Assembly (NCBI GenBank): GCA_947579605.1
Contig: OX388314.1
Coordinates: forward strand, 22,007,982-22,071,981
Reading direction: 5' to 3'
Source: Athripsodes cinereus
Taxonomy: Eukaryota; Arthropoda; Insecta; Trichoptera; Leptoceridae
Length of the DNA: 64,000 bases
Shown here in pieces: positions 55,305 through 64,000 of the stretch. The position numbers were made by a program, and so were the translations under genes. Each line of letters begins with the position of its first letter. Position 1 is the stretch's first letter. The notes under the pieces were generated by a model. That model saw nothing but the letters and a program-made list of their open reading frames with translations, ran no database searches and was not told the origin of the DNA.

Positions 55305-55434
55305 ATCAGTAATTCGGTGAAAGTACCGGATACTTACCCGGTACATTGTGGAAAAAGGTACTGCAAGAAAATATTCTTTAAGAAAACCGAGGAGTTTTGG
55401 AATATTTCAAATTCCTATACCATTTTCAAGTCAA
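55305..55434. repeat. Sequence shared with the hAT MITE
   Basis: acccggtacattgtgg, aggtactgcaagaaaatattctttaagaaaac, gaatatttcaaattcctataccatttt correspond closely to 45465-45550 within the MITE at 45294-45654. Confidence 0.85.
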
Positions 55435-55435
55435 T

Positions 55436-55510
55436 ATTCGCATTCGCATTCGCATTCGCGAATGTCAGCATGAAATATTCGCATTCGCATTCGCATTCGC
55501 GAATATCCAA
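55436..55510. repeat. attcgc hexamer array, right sub-terminal
   Basis: Two blocks of (attcgc)3 each ending attcgcgaat, separated by gtcagcatgaaat. Confidence 0.9.
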
Positions 55511-55534
55511 AATCAGACATTCGTTACATCACTA

Positions 55535-55542
55535 GTATAAAT
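55535..55542. repeat. 8-bp target duplication of hAT element, right
   Basis: gtataaat, identical to 52161-52168. Confidence 0.9.
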
Positions 55543-55965
55543 ATAAAGTCTACACGCGATAATCAAACGTGTTTGATAAAAGTCACGTGTTACAGCCGTT
55601 TGATTAGATTGCCTCTGTAGCTCTCAAATTTATTCTAAACACAAATGTTAAAACAATAGATTTAAGAAAACTGTTGATCAGACAGGATTTATCATCTATT
55701 AAAAAAACCCAGTTGTTTTGTCGTCTATGAAGACTATTGTCACACATAATTATATAATTCAAATTCTAAGAAATCCCTCTGTTTTTTTTCCGAATGCAAT
55801 TCGGTCCAGACAGTATTGCCAATTTTTTTCTAGAAAAAACTCTAACTAAATTCCATGGAATGCTTTCTAGAATATATAAAAACAAATTCATCTGAATTTT
55901 ACAACCTTTCTTTAAATCAATATTATAAATATGTAACTTGTTCAGACACTTATGTTCACATTGTT
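55543..55965. other. AT-rich spacer, no gene seen
   Basis: Nothing recognised. Confidence 0.3.
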
Positions 55966-56108
55966 TGGGTTAGTTGGAATAAATCGCGCCTCTGGGATAA
56001 AATCTCTTTCTATACTATAATTGTATTTATTTAAAATGTGTTTTTGTGTAAATGTGCTTGTAATCAATGTACATTAAAAAAGCGAATGAAATAAAATAAA
56101 TAAACAAA
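55966..56108 (+). mobile_element. Type J tail, sense copy
   Basis: gggttagttggaataaatcgcgcctctgggataaaatctc ... ttaaaatgtgtttttgtgtaaatgtgcttgtaatcaatgtac, then an (AATAAA)n tail. Homologous to 8496-8635. Confidence 0.75.
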
Positions 56109-56184
56109 TTAAAGGAAGAGTGTCAAAAAGCAGATAATTCAAAATTATATTTCGTGCTATTAATAGTTGTAAGAAACAAAACAC

Positions 56185-56300
56185 TTCTGAATTTTTCGTT
56201 GTCACGAGGTCTCGGGTTCGATCCTCGGCTGGGGCAAAATGAAGAATGATCTTTTTCAAATTGTTCTGGCTCTGACTATTAGACGTTTATGTGTTTAGTG
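56185..56300 (+). mobile_element. SINE-like fragment with B box
   Basis: gtcacgaggtctcgggttcgatcctcggctggggcaaaatgaagaatgatc contains a perfect-type B box (gggttcgatcctc). The antisense peptide LHFAPAEDRTRDL is a phrase typical of insect SINE/transposon antisense translations. It is not a copy of the main SINE family here. No A-box-containing head was found. Confidence 0.55.
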
Positions 56301-56877
56301 CATTTTATGAATGAATATCTTAACGTTTGTACGCATAGTAAAAGATTCATATATGTAAGTTTAGGACTAGTTCGATATTTTTAAATGTTATAAAACATTT
56401 CATCACAGCAATGAAAAATACACAATGCTTTCAAAACCAATAATTTCCGATCAGAGAATTCCGCAGACTTATAAAATTCGTAATTCGAAATCGTGAAAGT
56501 TCCCGTAGAATTCAAAACCATAAAAAACCATAACCATCACAATCATACTCGTTCATCCAACTTGCCCATAACATTTAGTCAATATTGGCGTAGGTATGTA
56601 GAGCGTAATAATTAAGATTATATTCGGTAGAGGGTCGAAAGAAATTGAGGTCAATTTGCTACGTTGATTTAATCTATGGAACCGCTACCAACAACAATAA
56701 TATCAAAAGTATTGTATTTCGTTATTTCGTAATGTATCCCATTTACAAAGCAAATATCCACAACAATAATTATCGTAAATATTAATTATTGCGGACGTTT
56801 CGTTGTTAACTTCAATTGATTTAATATTTGTACTAAGAATCATGGCATTCGTATTGTAATGAAAATAAACATACTAC
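56301..56877. other. AT-rich spacer, no gene seen
   Basis: Nothing recognised. Confidence 0.3.
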
Positions 56878-57010
56878 ACTTTATCCTCACGCCGTGTTCT
56901 AAGTGGGGTAGACAGAGAAAACGAAACGCCAAATAGATCTATCTTATGAACGCCAAATATATCTATCTGGGGTAGGCAGAGAGAACGAAACTGCAAATAG
57001 GTCTTGAGGT
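56878..57010 (-). mobile_element. LINE family C, terminal fragment, partly duplicated
   Basis: actttatcctcacgccgtgttctaagtggggtagacagagaaaacgaaacgcc, then a second similar piece (ctggggtaggcagagagaacgaaactgcaa), matches the region encoding the family's end (RSVLSxYxIWDxA) in antisense (compare 47665-47720). A short local duplication with two ccaaata(g/t)atctat joints is visible. Confidence 0.65.
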
Positions 57011-57074
57011 ACATACCTACATCTCGCCACGCCAAATACATCCATCTATCCGTCTCGTTTTTATCCATCCATGT

Positions 57075-57225
57075 ATCTCGCACATGTGGAGTAGCCAGCA
57101 GACAAACTGACTTTGAAGGTGAATGTGTTAAAACATAATACTTTATCCATAGCTGCCTTTTACAGGGTACTAGTAAACTTACAGAAAAAGTAGAAGGTCT
57201 ATTCTTTATTGGGGACTCTCGGGGT
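57075..57225 (-). repeat. R260 repeat, diverged copy
   Basis: cgcacatgtggagtagccagcagacaaactg, then after a deletion gctgccttttacagggtactagtaaacttacagaaaaagtagaaggtctattctttattgggg. Confidence 0.7.
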
Positions 57226-58611
57226 AAATTTTATAATCTGAGAGCTTTAAAAACGGTGAATCAACAATTAGTCAATGTTGGATGCAGTCTTAGATTATTT
57301 TGCAAACAGGGACTACTTTCACACAACAATTATGATGATGATGATAATGATGATGTCGTTCACGATTTTATTACATTTCTTTTGCAAAATTCCTGAAAGA
57401 GACATGAAATCGATTCAGCCTAAACTTGTAAAGCTGATAATATATAAAAAAATCTTTTTCGTATCTTCAATCTTCGTTTTGGGATTATAAAGTGGAGACA
57501 AGTCAGGCATAAAAACTATACTTTTTAGAGAACCACCTTTGTATATTTTCTTTTTAAGTCTTTTACTTCACTGAATCGTGTGTATAAAAGATAGAAATCA
57601 TTTATATACAAAATGTTCCATATGAATTGGGGTCACAAATTTCTCGAAAAAGGTAAACGAAAATTAATAAAACTTAATCTTTAGACCTATTCTTAGTTAC
57701 ATTCAAAGAATAAAGAAATAATTGTTATTCTTACTACGAAATCCGTTAAAAATAATCAAATTTACATAATTCTAATAAATTAGGTTCTTCGAAAGCACAG
57801 TACAAATATGGTATATTAAAAAAATCAGTAACGTTATTCTACGCCCTTTGGAGTAATCTATGCTCGCACTATCAAGTCGAGATCCTTGATGTTTGTTTGT
57901 CGTTCCATTCGTAAGAAAAAAAAACTTTATTTGAGAGAAGTCTATACACTACACGGAGTTTGTGAGATCATAGTTTAATTAAATAAAAATAATAAAACTC
58001 ATTATAAATATTTTCAAAACATCTTCTACACCATATTGACGAAATAATCTCAAAGTTCAGATACGAAAAAAAAGTTTACTGACAGACGATTTTTTCATGT
58101 TAATTAACTTTATAGATATAACTTTATTTACTTTTTGTTGAACATGACTCATATGCCAATAATTAGAAGAGAAACATTAATTTGTTCTTAAAGTTCTAAT
58201 TGATAATACAAAGAGAAAATAAACACCCTTCATCTAGAACGGTAAAGTATCAATAGGATTATTTCTCATTTTTTTTGTAATATTTCCATGATCTTACAAA
58301 ATGTCATTTATCTGACATGTGACGAAACATCCTTAAGTGCAAAAGATTTTTAAAAAACAGATATTTTTTTAATACGTTTTTTCATTCCTTTTTCTTTCTT
58401 TTATCTGTGTATAGTTTTTTTTTCGAAATCCACGTTTTTAAGCAGAAAATTTGTCAATCATTGTCATCTTTAAATTGAGTGTAATGCGATCTCTCCAAAA
58501 TATATGATTTCCCCTGTCTAATTGCATGATATATATCACACGGATTAACTCGTCCTCTGCACATAATTGAATTTGAATTTGAATTAGTCATCAATTATTA
58601 TAATTATTATT
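57226..58611. other. AT-rich interval, no gene seen
   Basis: Contains a (GAT)n stretch at 57331-57354. Near 58540-58585 the phrase attaactcgtcctctgcacataattgaatttgaatttgaatt looks like a LINE 3' end with a (GAATTT)n tail. No gene. Confidence 0.35.
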
Positions 58612-58776
58612 TGTAATTTATTTATTTTATTTAGCACTGTACATTGGCTTACACTGTACACTGTACTGTACATACATCAAATCAATACAAAGCATCTTAA
58701 AAAATATCAGTAGGTATATAATGCATTGTACAGAGGGCGATTTATTTCTAAATTGCTATATTTTCCAACCAACTCA
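58612..58776 (-). mobile_element. Type J tail, antisense diverged copy
   Basis: ttgtaatttatttattttatttagcactgtacattggc ... gtacagagggcgatttatttctaaattgctatattttccaaccaac is the inverse of the type J order (ggttagttggaa..., gccctctgta, AATAAA tail). Confidence 0.6.
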
Positions 58777-59387
58777 GTATGCACTATGTAATGATAGATT
58801 GGAACCAATGAACATAAGATAAAAAATAAAATATTTAATTAGAAAAAAAAACTGCATTCTCATATAATATAGCATATGGAATTATTGTGAAATTTCAACA
58901 AAAATGGGACAACAAAGTATTGAGAATATTGACAACGAATATTGTACATTACACATAACCCGTCAACTCGGAACGGGTCGTAAATAGACATTCGTACTTA
59001 CGTACATTGATACATACATAGGTACATACTTCTACAACGCTATCAATGCGATGGATGTAAGAAATATCGGATATGTGAATATTTTATTTGATTTTATTGA
59101 TTTTGTATGTAAAATTCATATCGTTGCACGTTATATTTTCACTTTTACATCATGATTGTGTTATTCAAACATTATTTATGATTTTCTTTTTGTAACATAA
59201 TTCAAGTTCTAGAAAGAAACGTAGGAATGCTACAAGAAAAGTATTTTTATACGCGATTGTGGATTTATAAAGGATTGAAATTAGTGGTTATTTCCTATAT
59301 AAAATATAATATATTGTCAATACAGCAAAAAATTAAAACGCGTGATAGGCCTAAATAATAAATAAGTAGAAATATCACCTTTTCCAA
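58777..59387. other. AT-rich interval, no gene seen
   Basis: Nothing recognised. Confidence 0.3.
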
Positions 59388-59600
59388 TTGATATTGAAGG
59401 AGAAAATTAAGGGACGCCGAGGACCCGGTAGGAGTCAGATGTCCTGGCTGCGAAACATGAGGGAGTGGACCGGCATCCGAAGTGTGGAGGAGCTGTTCCA
59501 AAGCGGCGCAGGACAGGGTCAAGTTCACCAAGGTGATCGCCAACGTTGGGGGGGACCCGACAGGGCACTTAAAGAAGAAGAAGATAGGGCTAAAACTGCA
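59388..59600 (+). mobile_element. LINE family F, C-terminal fragment
   Basis: ORF 59388-59618 reads KEKIKGRRGPGRSQMSWLRN, MREWTGIRSVEELFQSG, VHQGDRQRWGG and GPDRALKEEEDRAKTAKEA. The G-R-R-..-SWL-N-R-W pattern and the later ELF segment match other family F ends. A single-base difference shifts the frame around 59520 relative to the expected VxxVIANV end (gtgatcgccaacgtt is present in another frame). A GC-rich block in an AT-rich context. Confidence 0.75.
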
Positions 59601-59669
59601 AAAGAAGCTTTAGTTTAAAAGTTGACAGGAGGACGCAAAAAAGTTTTGAGAAGAATTAACTTCTAATAT

Positions 59670-59850
59670 TCTTCTTCTATCAGTTTCGGATCAGGTACTT
59701 CCGACGTTGGCGATCACTCTGGAGAATGTTTCGCTGTCTTGCGCTGTTCGGACCAGCTTTCCCATGTGTGTTATTCCAGTCCATTACCGTATATCATGCA
59801 GCCACGAGATCTGCCTCCTTCCCACTCCAAGACGTCTCTCAATCTTGCCT
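59670..59850 (-). mobile_element. LINE family F, inverted C-terminal fragment
   Basis: The minus strand reads RRLGVGRRQISWLHDIRY, TVMDWNNTHGKAGPNSARQR and NILQSDRQRRKYLIRN, with the agaagaag tail at the left edge. With 59388-59600 it forms a tail-to-tail inverted pair separated by about 70 bp. The plus-strand frame 59707-59916 is a shadow. Confidence 0.7.
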
Positions 59851-60740
59851 ATCAACTACAATCTCTATTATCAACTAATCCATTTATTTTCACGAAGTAA
59901 AGATAGTAAATTATAAATTATATTTGTTTTCGTCGATTAACATATTTCTAAAATAAAATATATTTATTATAGTTTTTATCTCTCATGCTTACAATATGAT
60001 AACAAAATTAATAAATCTTCCATGTTAATGTTATTAATCAAGTTTTAAGTTAGAATGTGAAAATGTTTGCTATGAAGTACACATATCTCATACATATGGA
60101 TTATTTTTTTTTAAATGGATAAATACATTTATTTTCAAAAACTCCTAGTAAAACTTAACAACAAGCATAGGCGGTCGATGGAATGGATAGGGCAGCGGGG
60201 CATTTAAAAAAAAATACCTGTTAATATAGAGTATAAAAAAGCTTAAAAAAAAAACTACGTATTAAATTTATAAAGGGATGCATCAACGCTCCTAAGAAGG
60301 AACCGCCGCTGTTAACAAGCAGAGTTAGAAGAAAATATAGTACCTGATAATTCAAAGATTTGATTTAAAATTAAGTTATTAAAACGTTATTTTATAGTAG
60401 GTATATATAACTTGTTACTGCTGCCAAGAGTTGAATAGGAAAATAATTTTCTACTCCTTTGATAAATGAAACTCATACACGTATATAATGTTAGTTCCTT
60501 TGATTCTTCACGTATTTCATTTTGATTAGCTTCGAATGAATAGAGCCTTTGACGAAAGTAGATTTCTATCATTGCATACATACAGCAGGTGGAGTCAGTA
60601 AATATTAACATTTACAATCTTAACAGTGACGTATCATAATACTGTAAAGCCAATATGAAGTATGTATTCAATACTCGTGTTAAAGTAATTGCATGCTTAC
60701 ATTTTATAAAAAACAAGATTCTCAATTTCCACTACTGATA
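59851..60740. other. AT-rich interval, no gene seen
   Basis: The phrase catcaacgctcctaagaaggaaccgc (about 60281-60306) is nearly the same as catcaacgctccttaggagaaaccgc at 39794, a short repeat of unknown class. Nothing coding. Confidence 0.35.
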
Positions 60741-61155
60741 CACACATTGTACGCCTTGTCTCGCAGACATAACATAAATAATAAATTTCACACACGAAAC
60801 TACCATATACCTACGGCTAAGAAAAGGCAACGTCACCTTATTTAGTAGTGCCCCGGACGGGACATGAAGCCGCAACCCATGTTTTCGTGAGATGTATTTT
60901 GTCCAAATAAGCTACCGGACAACTTGCCAAAGGCTCCGATATTCTCTCTTATAAACCCCAATGACAGTTTCACGTCTAGGTATTGTTCTAAGGGACCTAG
61001 CATCTACAAAGTTAATTAGATATAGCACATCTCGCAAAAAGATGAGTTGCGGGTTCAAGTCCCATCCGGGGCACTACCAAGAACGTTTTCTTTTCTAAGC
61101 CTTATATGGTAGTTTCACATGTTAAATTTACATATTATGTAACATCATACAATGT
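60741..61155. mobile_element. Foldback element with tRNA-like arms
   Basis: The left arm (about 60783-60895) and right arm (about 61020-61135) are imperfect reverse complements: gaaactaccatata against tatggtagtttc, ggctaagaaaaggcaacg against cgttttcttttctaagcc, and tagtgccccggacgggacatgaagccgcaaccc against gggttcaagtcccatccggggcacta. Each arm, read inwards, has a tRNA T-arm/acceptor-like sequence with a B box (ttgcgggttcaagtccc). A half copy lies at 19775-19865. No ORF inside. Confidence 0.75.
61146..61155. repeat. 10-bp target duplication, left
   Basis: catacaatgt, repeated at 61264-61273. Confidence 0.88.
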
Positions 61156-61263
61156 GTGGCTCATACGTAGAGCTGAAAAGACTGGCGGAGAATAGAGACG
61201 AATGGAGAAGAAAAACCAAACTCGTTGCAGACCAATCCAATGGATTGTAACTCATTATATATA
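61156..61263 (+). mobile_element. LINE family B, 108-bp terminal insertion
   Basis: An open frame reads CGSYVELKRLAENRDEWRRK and ends KLVADQSNGL, followed by actcattatatata. Flanked by catacaatgt on both sides, so the full extent of this extremely 5'-truncated copy is known. Confidence 0.92.
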
Positions 61264-61273
61264 CATACAATGT
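61264..61273. repeat. 10-bp target duplication, right
   Basis: catacaatgt, identical to 61146-61155. Confidence 0.88.
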
Positions 61274-63122
61274 TTAATTGTAAAAACAACATCGATAAAC
61301 ACAGTCTACTTTTTTCGGGAACCAAATGCTCTTTCTCCAAGGTTTTCTCTGTAGTTTTTCTAAAGGTATTCGACGATAATTTTTTCAGATTTATAAATCA
61401 TAAAAAAAGTTCCTCCACTGGAATGAGCTTATAGATAAATGATGGGAAAATAAATGTAAGCTTTGATATAAAGCAAATCCTTAAAATTTCATATGCAAAG
61501 GAAAATATGTTATTACTAGCAGTCCTTTTTACGCTTTGAATATGTGTAATGAAAGTTTTAATCTGTTATTTCTTGTATTGGAAAAATATTTCATAAAGCA
61601 ATGGAAATGCTAGAAATTGGATTACTGATTAATATGAAAAACATTACATTGATTTTACGGCACAAAGTAGATTGAAGCATGTAAAATATTTATAAATATA
61701 AAATAAATTTTAAAATATATTTAGTTTCGATATCTATGGTTTGTGACAAAGCCAATATTTCGAAGCTTGTGTCACTCTTATAAAGTTTCGGTAAAAATCA
61801 AACCTATGCCATATTGATATTTATTACTGAAGATGGACGTATGTCCGAAAAGCTTTTAAGCAAAATATTAAATAGTGAAAGTTATACAGTGTTTAAATTT
61901 TAATTAATATTTTTTAAATTTGACTTGAATGACTGTGTAAATTGAAACATAAATTTTTTTGAATTAAAAATTTTCAAAAAACATTTTCTTTTAACTTTAA
62001 TATTTCAAAAATGTCAAAATTCTACCTACTTGAATCACAATTTCTACCAATGCCTGTTTTATGGATAGTAAATCACTCTTTCATAACTTTTCAACCATGA
62101 ACATTTTGTTTTTTTTTACCTTTTTCTTCAAATTTGGAGACCAAAAAAACATAGATTACATGATCTTTTAAATTTTATTGTTGAAATACTTCGATCGAGT
62201 ACGAGTATGTTTGTTTAGTTTTTTCTTGTACAAAAGTTGGCTATCAGTTTGAAGAACTCTTCAAATGCACCAAAAATCCATTTGGTCTATTTCACTTTAA
62301 TGACTTAGTTCTTTAATCGAAGATAGACTTGTGTTCCAAAATTTGTAGTTCAAACGCAACTCAACATAAATATTGCTGATGAAGAATACAAATTTATTTT
62401 GCTATTAAAATCAAAATCAGATTATATTTCTCCGGTTGCTCAGGTTTAAAAGCAGAAATATCGTTTTTTTTTTTTATAAACTTTGTGATAAAAGTTAATA
62501 TAACGAATATTATCAGACGATTATTATTGAATACAATGTGATCATAATATTGCAATTAGCACTAATATTAATATCAAAAAGCAATATTTTGACTAACGAT
62601 TGTATGAACACAAATTCAAATATATTTTGTTATAAACTGAAATATTTTTAGTTTATATTTCTGAATATCTCAAAATGTTAAAAACATGTATGTTAATACT
62701 CGCTCAATAAATATAATATTTTGTTTTCATTCAGTACAGTCATGTAGAAAGGAGCCTAACCACTATTTTCATAACACTAGGATAAACTACAAAATTAATA
62801 TCCGCTTGTATCACTACTTTGACAACAGATGTATTGTTCAATATACTATGTATTGGCAACTGTGCTTGAAATGGTTTGTATTGGTTTATTATTATTTGAA
62901 AATGCATCGACCATTTCTGTATCCATTTCGTTTCAGCATTCAATTAAGTGTTTAGAGAGCACCACATGGTCCATTCACTACGATACACAAAATTCTACTT
63001 AGACAAAGCTGGCTTTCATTATTAAAAACTTTCCTATCAATGCACTTCCGTCCAAATGTCTAGCTTTAAATGTGAAAAGTTGTTTTATACAGAGATTGTT
63101 CTTTTCAAACTTCTCTTTTAAA
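61274..63122. other. AT-rich interval, no gene seen
   Basis: An 89-codon plus-strand frame (62686-62955) is unrecognised. 61740-61880 has the phrase 'aatatttcgaagcttgtgtcactcttataaagtttcgg ... ctgaagatggacgtatgtccgaaaagcttttaag', again the style of a Penelope-like end, with weak support. Confidence 0.3.
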
Positions 63123-63800
63123 TTTTTTTTTTTTTTTTTTTTTTTATTTATTTATTATTCCAATAGAGCATACAAAATTAACATAAAAAACAATATAATG
63201 GAATATATTGCCCCACTAGATTAAAATCTGTTCTGGGGCAATACTAGAAAAAAATACATATATCAAAATACAATTTTTCAAATATGACTTAAAATACAAT
63301 TCTTTTATGTAAACTTGAATAAGAGTTAAAATAATTCAAAATACATAATGAAATAGCATGTCATACGTCAAGTCATTTAGAATGTGCAAATAAGATTAAT
63401 GTAAGAGTAAGTCAGTTATTGTATTATGTTCGTCAGGTCTCTCTCAGACTCCCTTCTTCCCCTGTCCATGAGCCAATTCGTCACCAATTTGTTTAAGTTT
63501 TTCCCACTTGGGGAAATAAATTTAGCAATATTTGGGATTATTCGATTATACATTCTTGGCCCAAGGAAGGTGAGGAATCTCTGAGCAAAAGTCGTATGTG
63601 TAATAATTGGTTGCAATAGTCTTCCATTTCGTGTATTTGCTGAAAGCATGTGTTGTGGCATGTATGGAGTTGGATTTAGGTGTATGTGTTTAGTTATCGT
63701 CTTTATGTATAGTTGTCGTATGTCCAGTACAGAAAATTCTTTGAAAAGTCTACATTGAAGGACCCACCGTCCACCCGGATACCGCAGAAATCTGGGGACT
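63123..63800 (-). mobile_element. LINE family G, C-terminal domain and 3' UTR
   Basis: A 23-nt T run (63123-63145) is the inverted poly-A tail; then comes about 270 bp of 3' UTR identical in layout to 7728-8117. The minus-strand ORF 63805-63416 (129 aa) encodes a post-RT C-terminal domain: RWVLQCRLFKEFSVLDIRQL, MLSANTRNGRLLQPIITHTT, FAQRFLTFLGPRMYNRIIPN, then LNKLVTNWLMDRG and the end LTNIIQ. The TRN..L..P..TTFAQR....GP..YN.IP order is the usual C-terminal arrangement in CR1/Jockey-like LINEs. Upstream the frame is lost near 63800. Confidence 0.85.
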
Positions 63801-63930
63801 TCCATTTATCCGAAATTCTACACTTAACAAATCTTGTCCACACCGGAGGCGCCATAGTGGGCAGCCTGAAGGGCTGGCCGGCCAAACCACCAAACCGCCA
63901 AAACCTCCGTGTGAAATCTTTTGACTAAAC
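63801..63930 (-). other. GC-rich segment, probably LINE G or another repeat
   Basis: cgccatagtgggcagcctgaagggctggccggccaaaccaccaaaccgcc is the most GC-rich stretch of the window. Minus-strand frames (for example GGFGGLVVWPASPSGCPLWR) are open but unrecognised. It adjoins LINE G without a visible boundary. Confidence 0.3.
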
Positions 63931-64000
63931 TCCTTCGATGTACCTTTATACGAGAGAAGCAAACATATACAAAAAAAAGAAGAAAAGTAATCAAATAAAC

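Larger units (their letters stand above)
52169..55534. mobile_element. hAT-type element, 3366 bp, carrying a LINE
   Basis: The ends are tagtgatgtaacgaat (52169-52184) and attcgttacatcacta (55519-55534): 16-bp perfect terminal inverted repeats. An 8-bp duplication gtataaat flanks it. The sub-terminal zones (52182-52275 and 55436-55510) are built of attcgc hexamers, two blocks on each side, including attcgcgaat palindromes, a plausible transposase-binding array. No transposase was seen; most of the interior is a degraded LINE (H) with a further nested LINE piece (I). The superfamily follows from the 8-bp duplication and the TAGTGATG-type end. Confidence 0.88.

Noticed and set aside
52182..55510. 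attcgc arrays as a CRISPR or satellite
   Set aside because: The units are direct hexamers without spacers and sit symmetrically inside hAT ends; they are sub-terminal repeats.
1..64000. Host protein-coding gene or integrated virus
   Set aside because: I looked for conserved domains and viral polymerase or capsid motifs in all longer frames; only LINE and hAT proteins were recognisable. Small exons of a host gene cannot be excluded by eye.

Overview
The window looks like insect nuclear DNA: strongly AT-rich, full of decayed retrotransposon 3' ends, tRNA-derived SINEs, foldback/MITE elements and simple-repeat tails such as (AAT)n, (GAT)n, (TAG)n and (GATA)n. Several repeat types, for example tails reading 'ggttagttggaag...cgataaactcgccc', recall those of Lepidoptera and other insects. 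I cannot fix the order or species from sequence alone. No host protein gene, rRNA or functional tRNA gene could be supported. Every reading frame whose protein I recognise belongs to a mobile element, so this is probably an intergenic region or a large intron.

Non-LTR retrotransposons (LINEs) dominate. At least eight lineages are seen, mostly as short 5'-truncated C-terminal/3'UTR ends; I name them A to I after shared peptide endings, plus a 3'-tail type J. Family A: 2898-3353, 3819-4319, 10573-10951, 12618-12915, 27003-27214, 49734-50024. Family B (RT with YADD box): 11313-12213, 47338-47558, 61156-61263. Family C: 36085-36962, 47640-48000, 56878-57010. Family D: 740-935 and 38235-38940. Family E: 18710-18985 and 40770-40930. 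Family F: 15190-15300, 34075-34235, 34600-34780, 59388-59600, 59670-59850. Family G: 7728-8117 and 63123-63800. The most complete LINE is H (about 52500-55300), which keeps endonuclease and RT motifs but is broken by stops, an internal deletion and a nested piece of another LINE (I).

DNA transposons are present and three can be delimited exactly. A 3366-bp hAT-type element (52169-55534) has 16-bp perfect terminal inverted repeats and an 8-bp target duplication, and contains LINE H. A 361-bp hAT MITE (45294-45654) has its own 8-bp duplication. A 984-bp Harbinger-like element (20513-21496) has a TTA duplication. A decayed hAT transposase lies on the minus strand at 43648-45130. Several foldback or MITE elements (222-428, 1010-1204, 6614-6726, 21832-22129, 24452-24658, 30924-31185, 37521-37699, 60741-61155) form long inverted repeats.

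Two short-repeat families recur throughout. One is a tRNA-derived SINE of roughly 190 bp with an A-rich tail. The other is a family of about 255 bp, here called R260, with about 20 copies. In its sense orientation R260 ends in (TAG)n, and several copies keep the same short C-terminal-like peptide open up to that TAG. Nested insertions with target-site duplications, two with an uninterrupted paralogous site elsewhere in the window, allow part of the order of insertion to be read directly.
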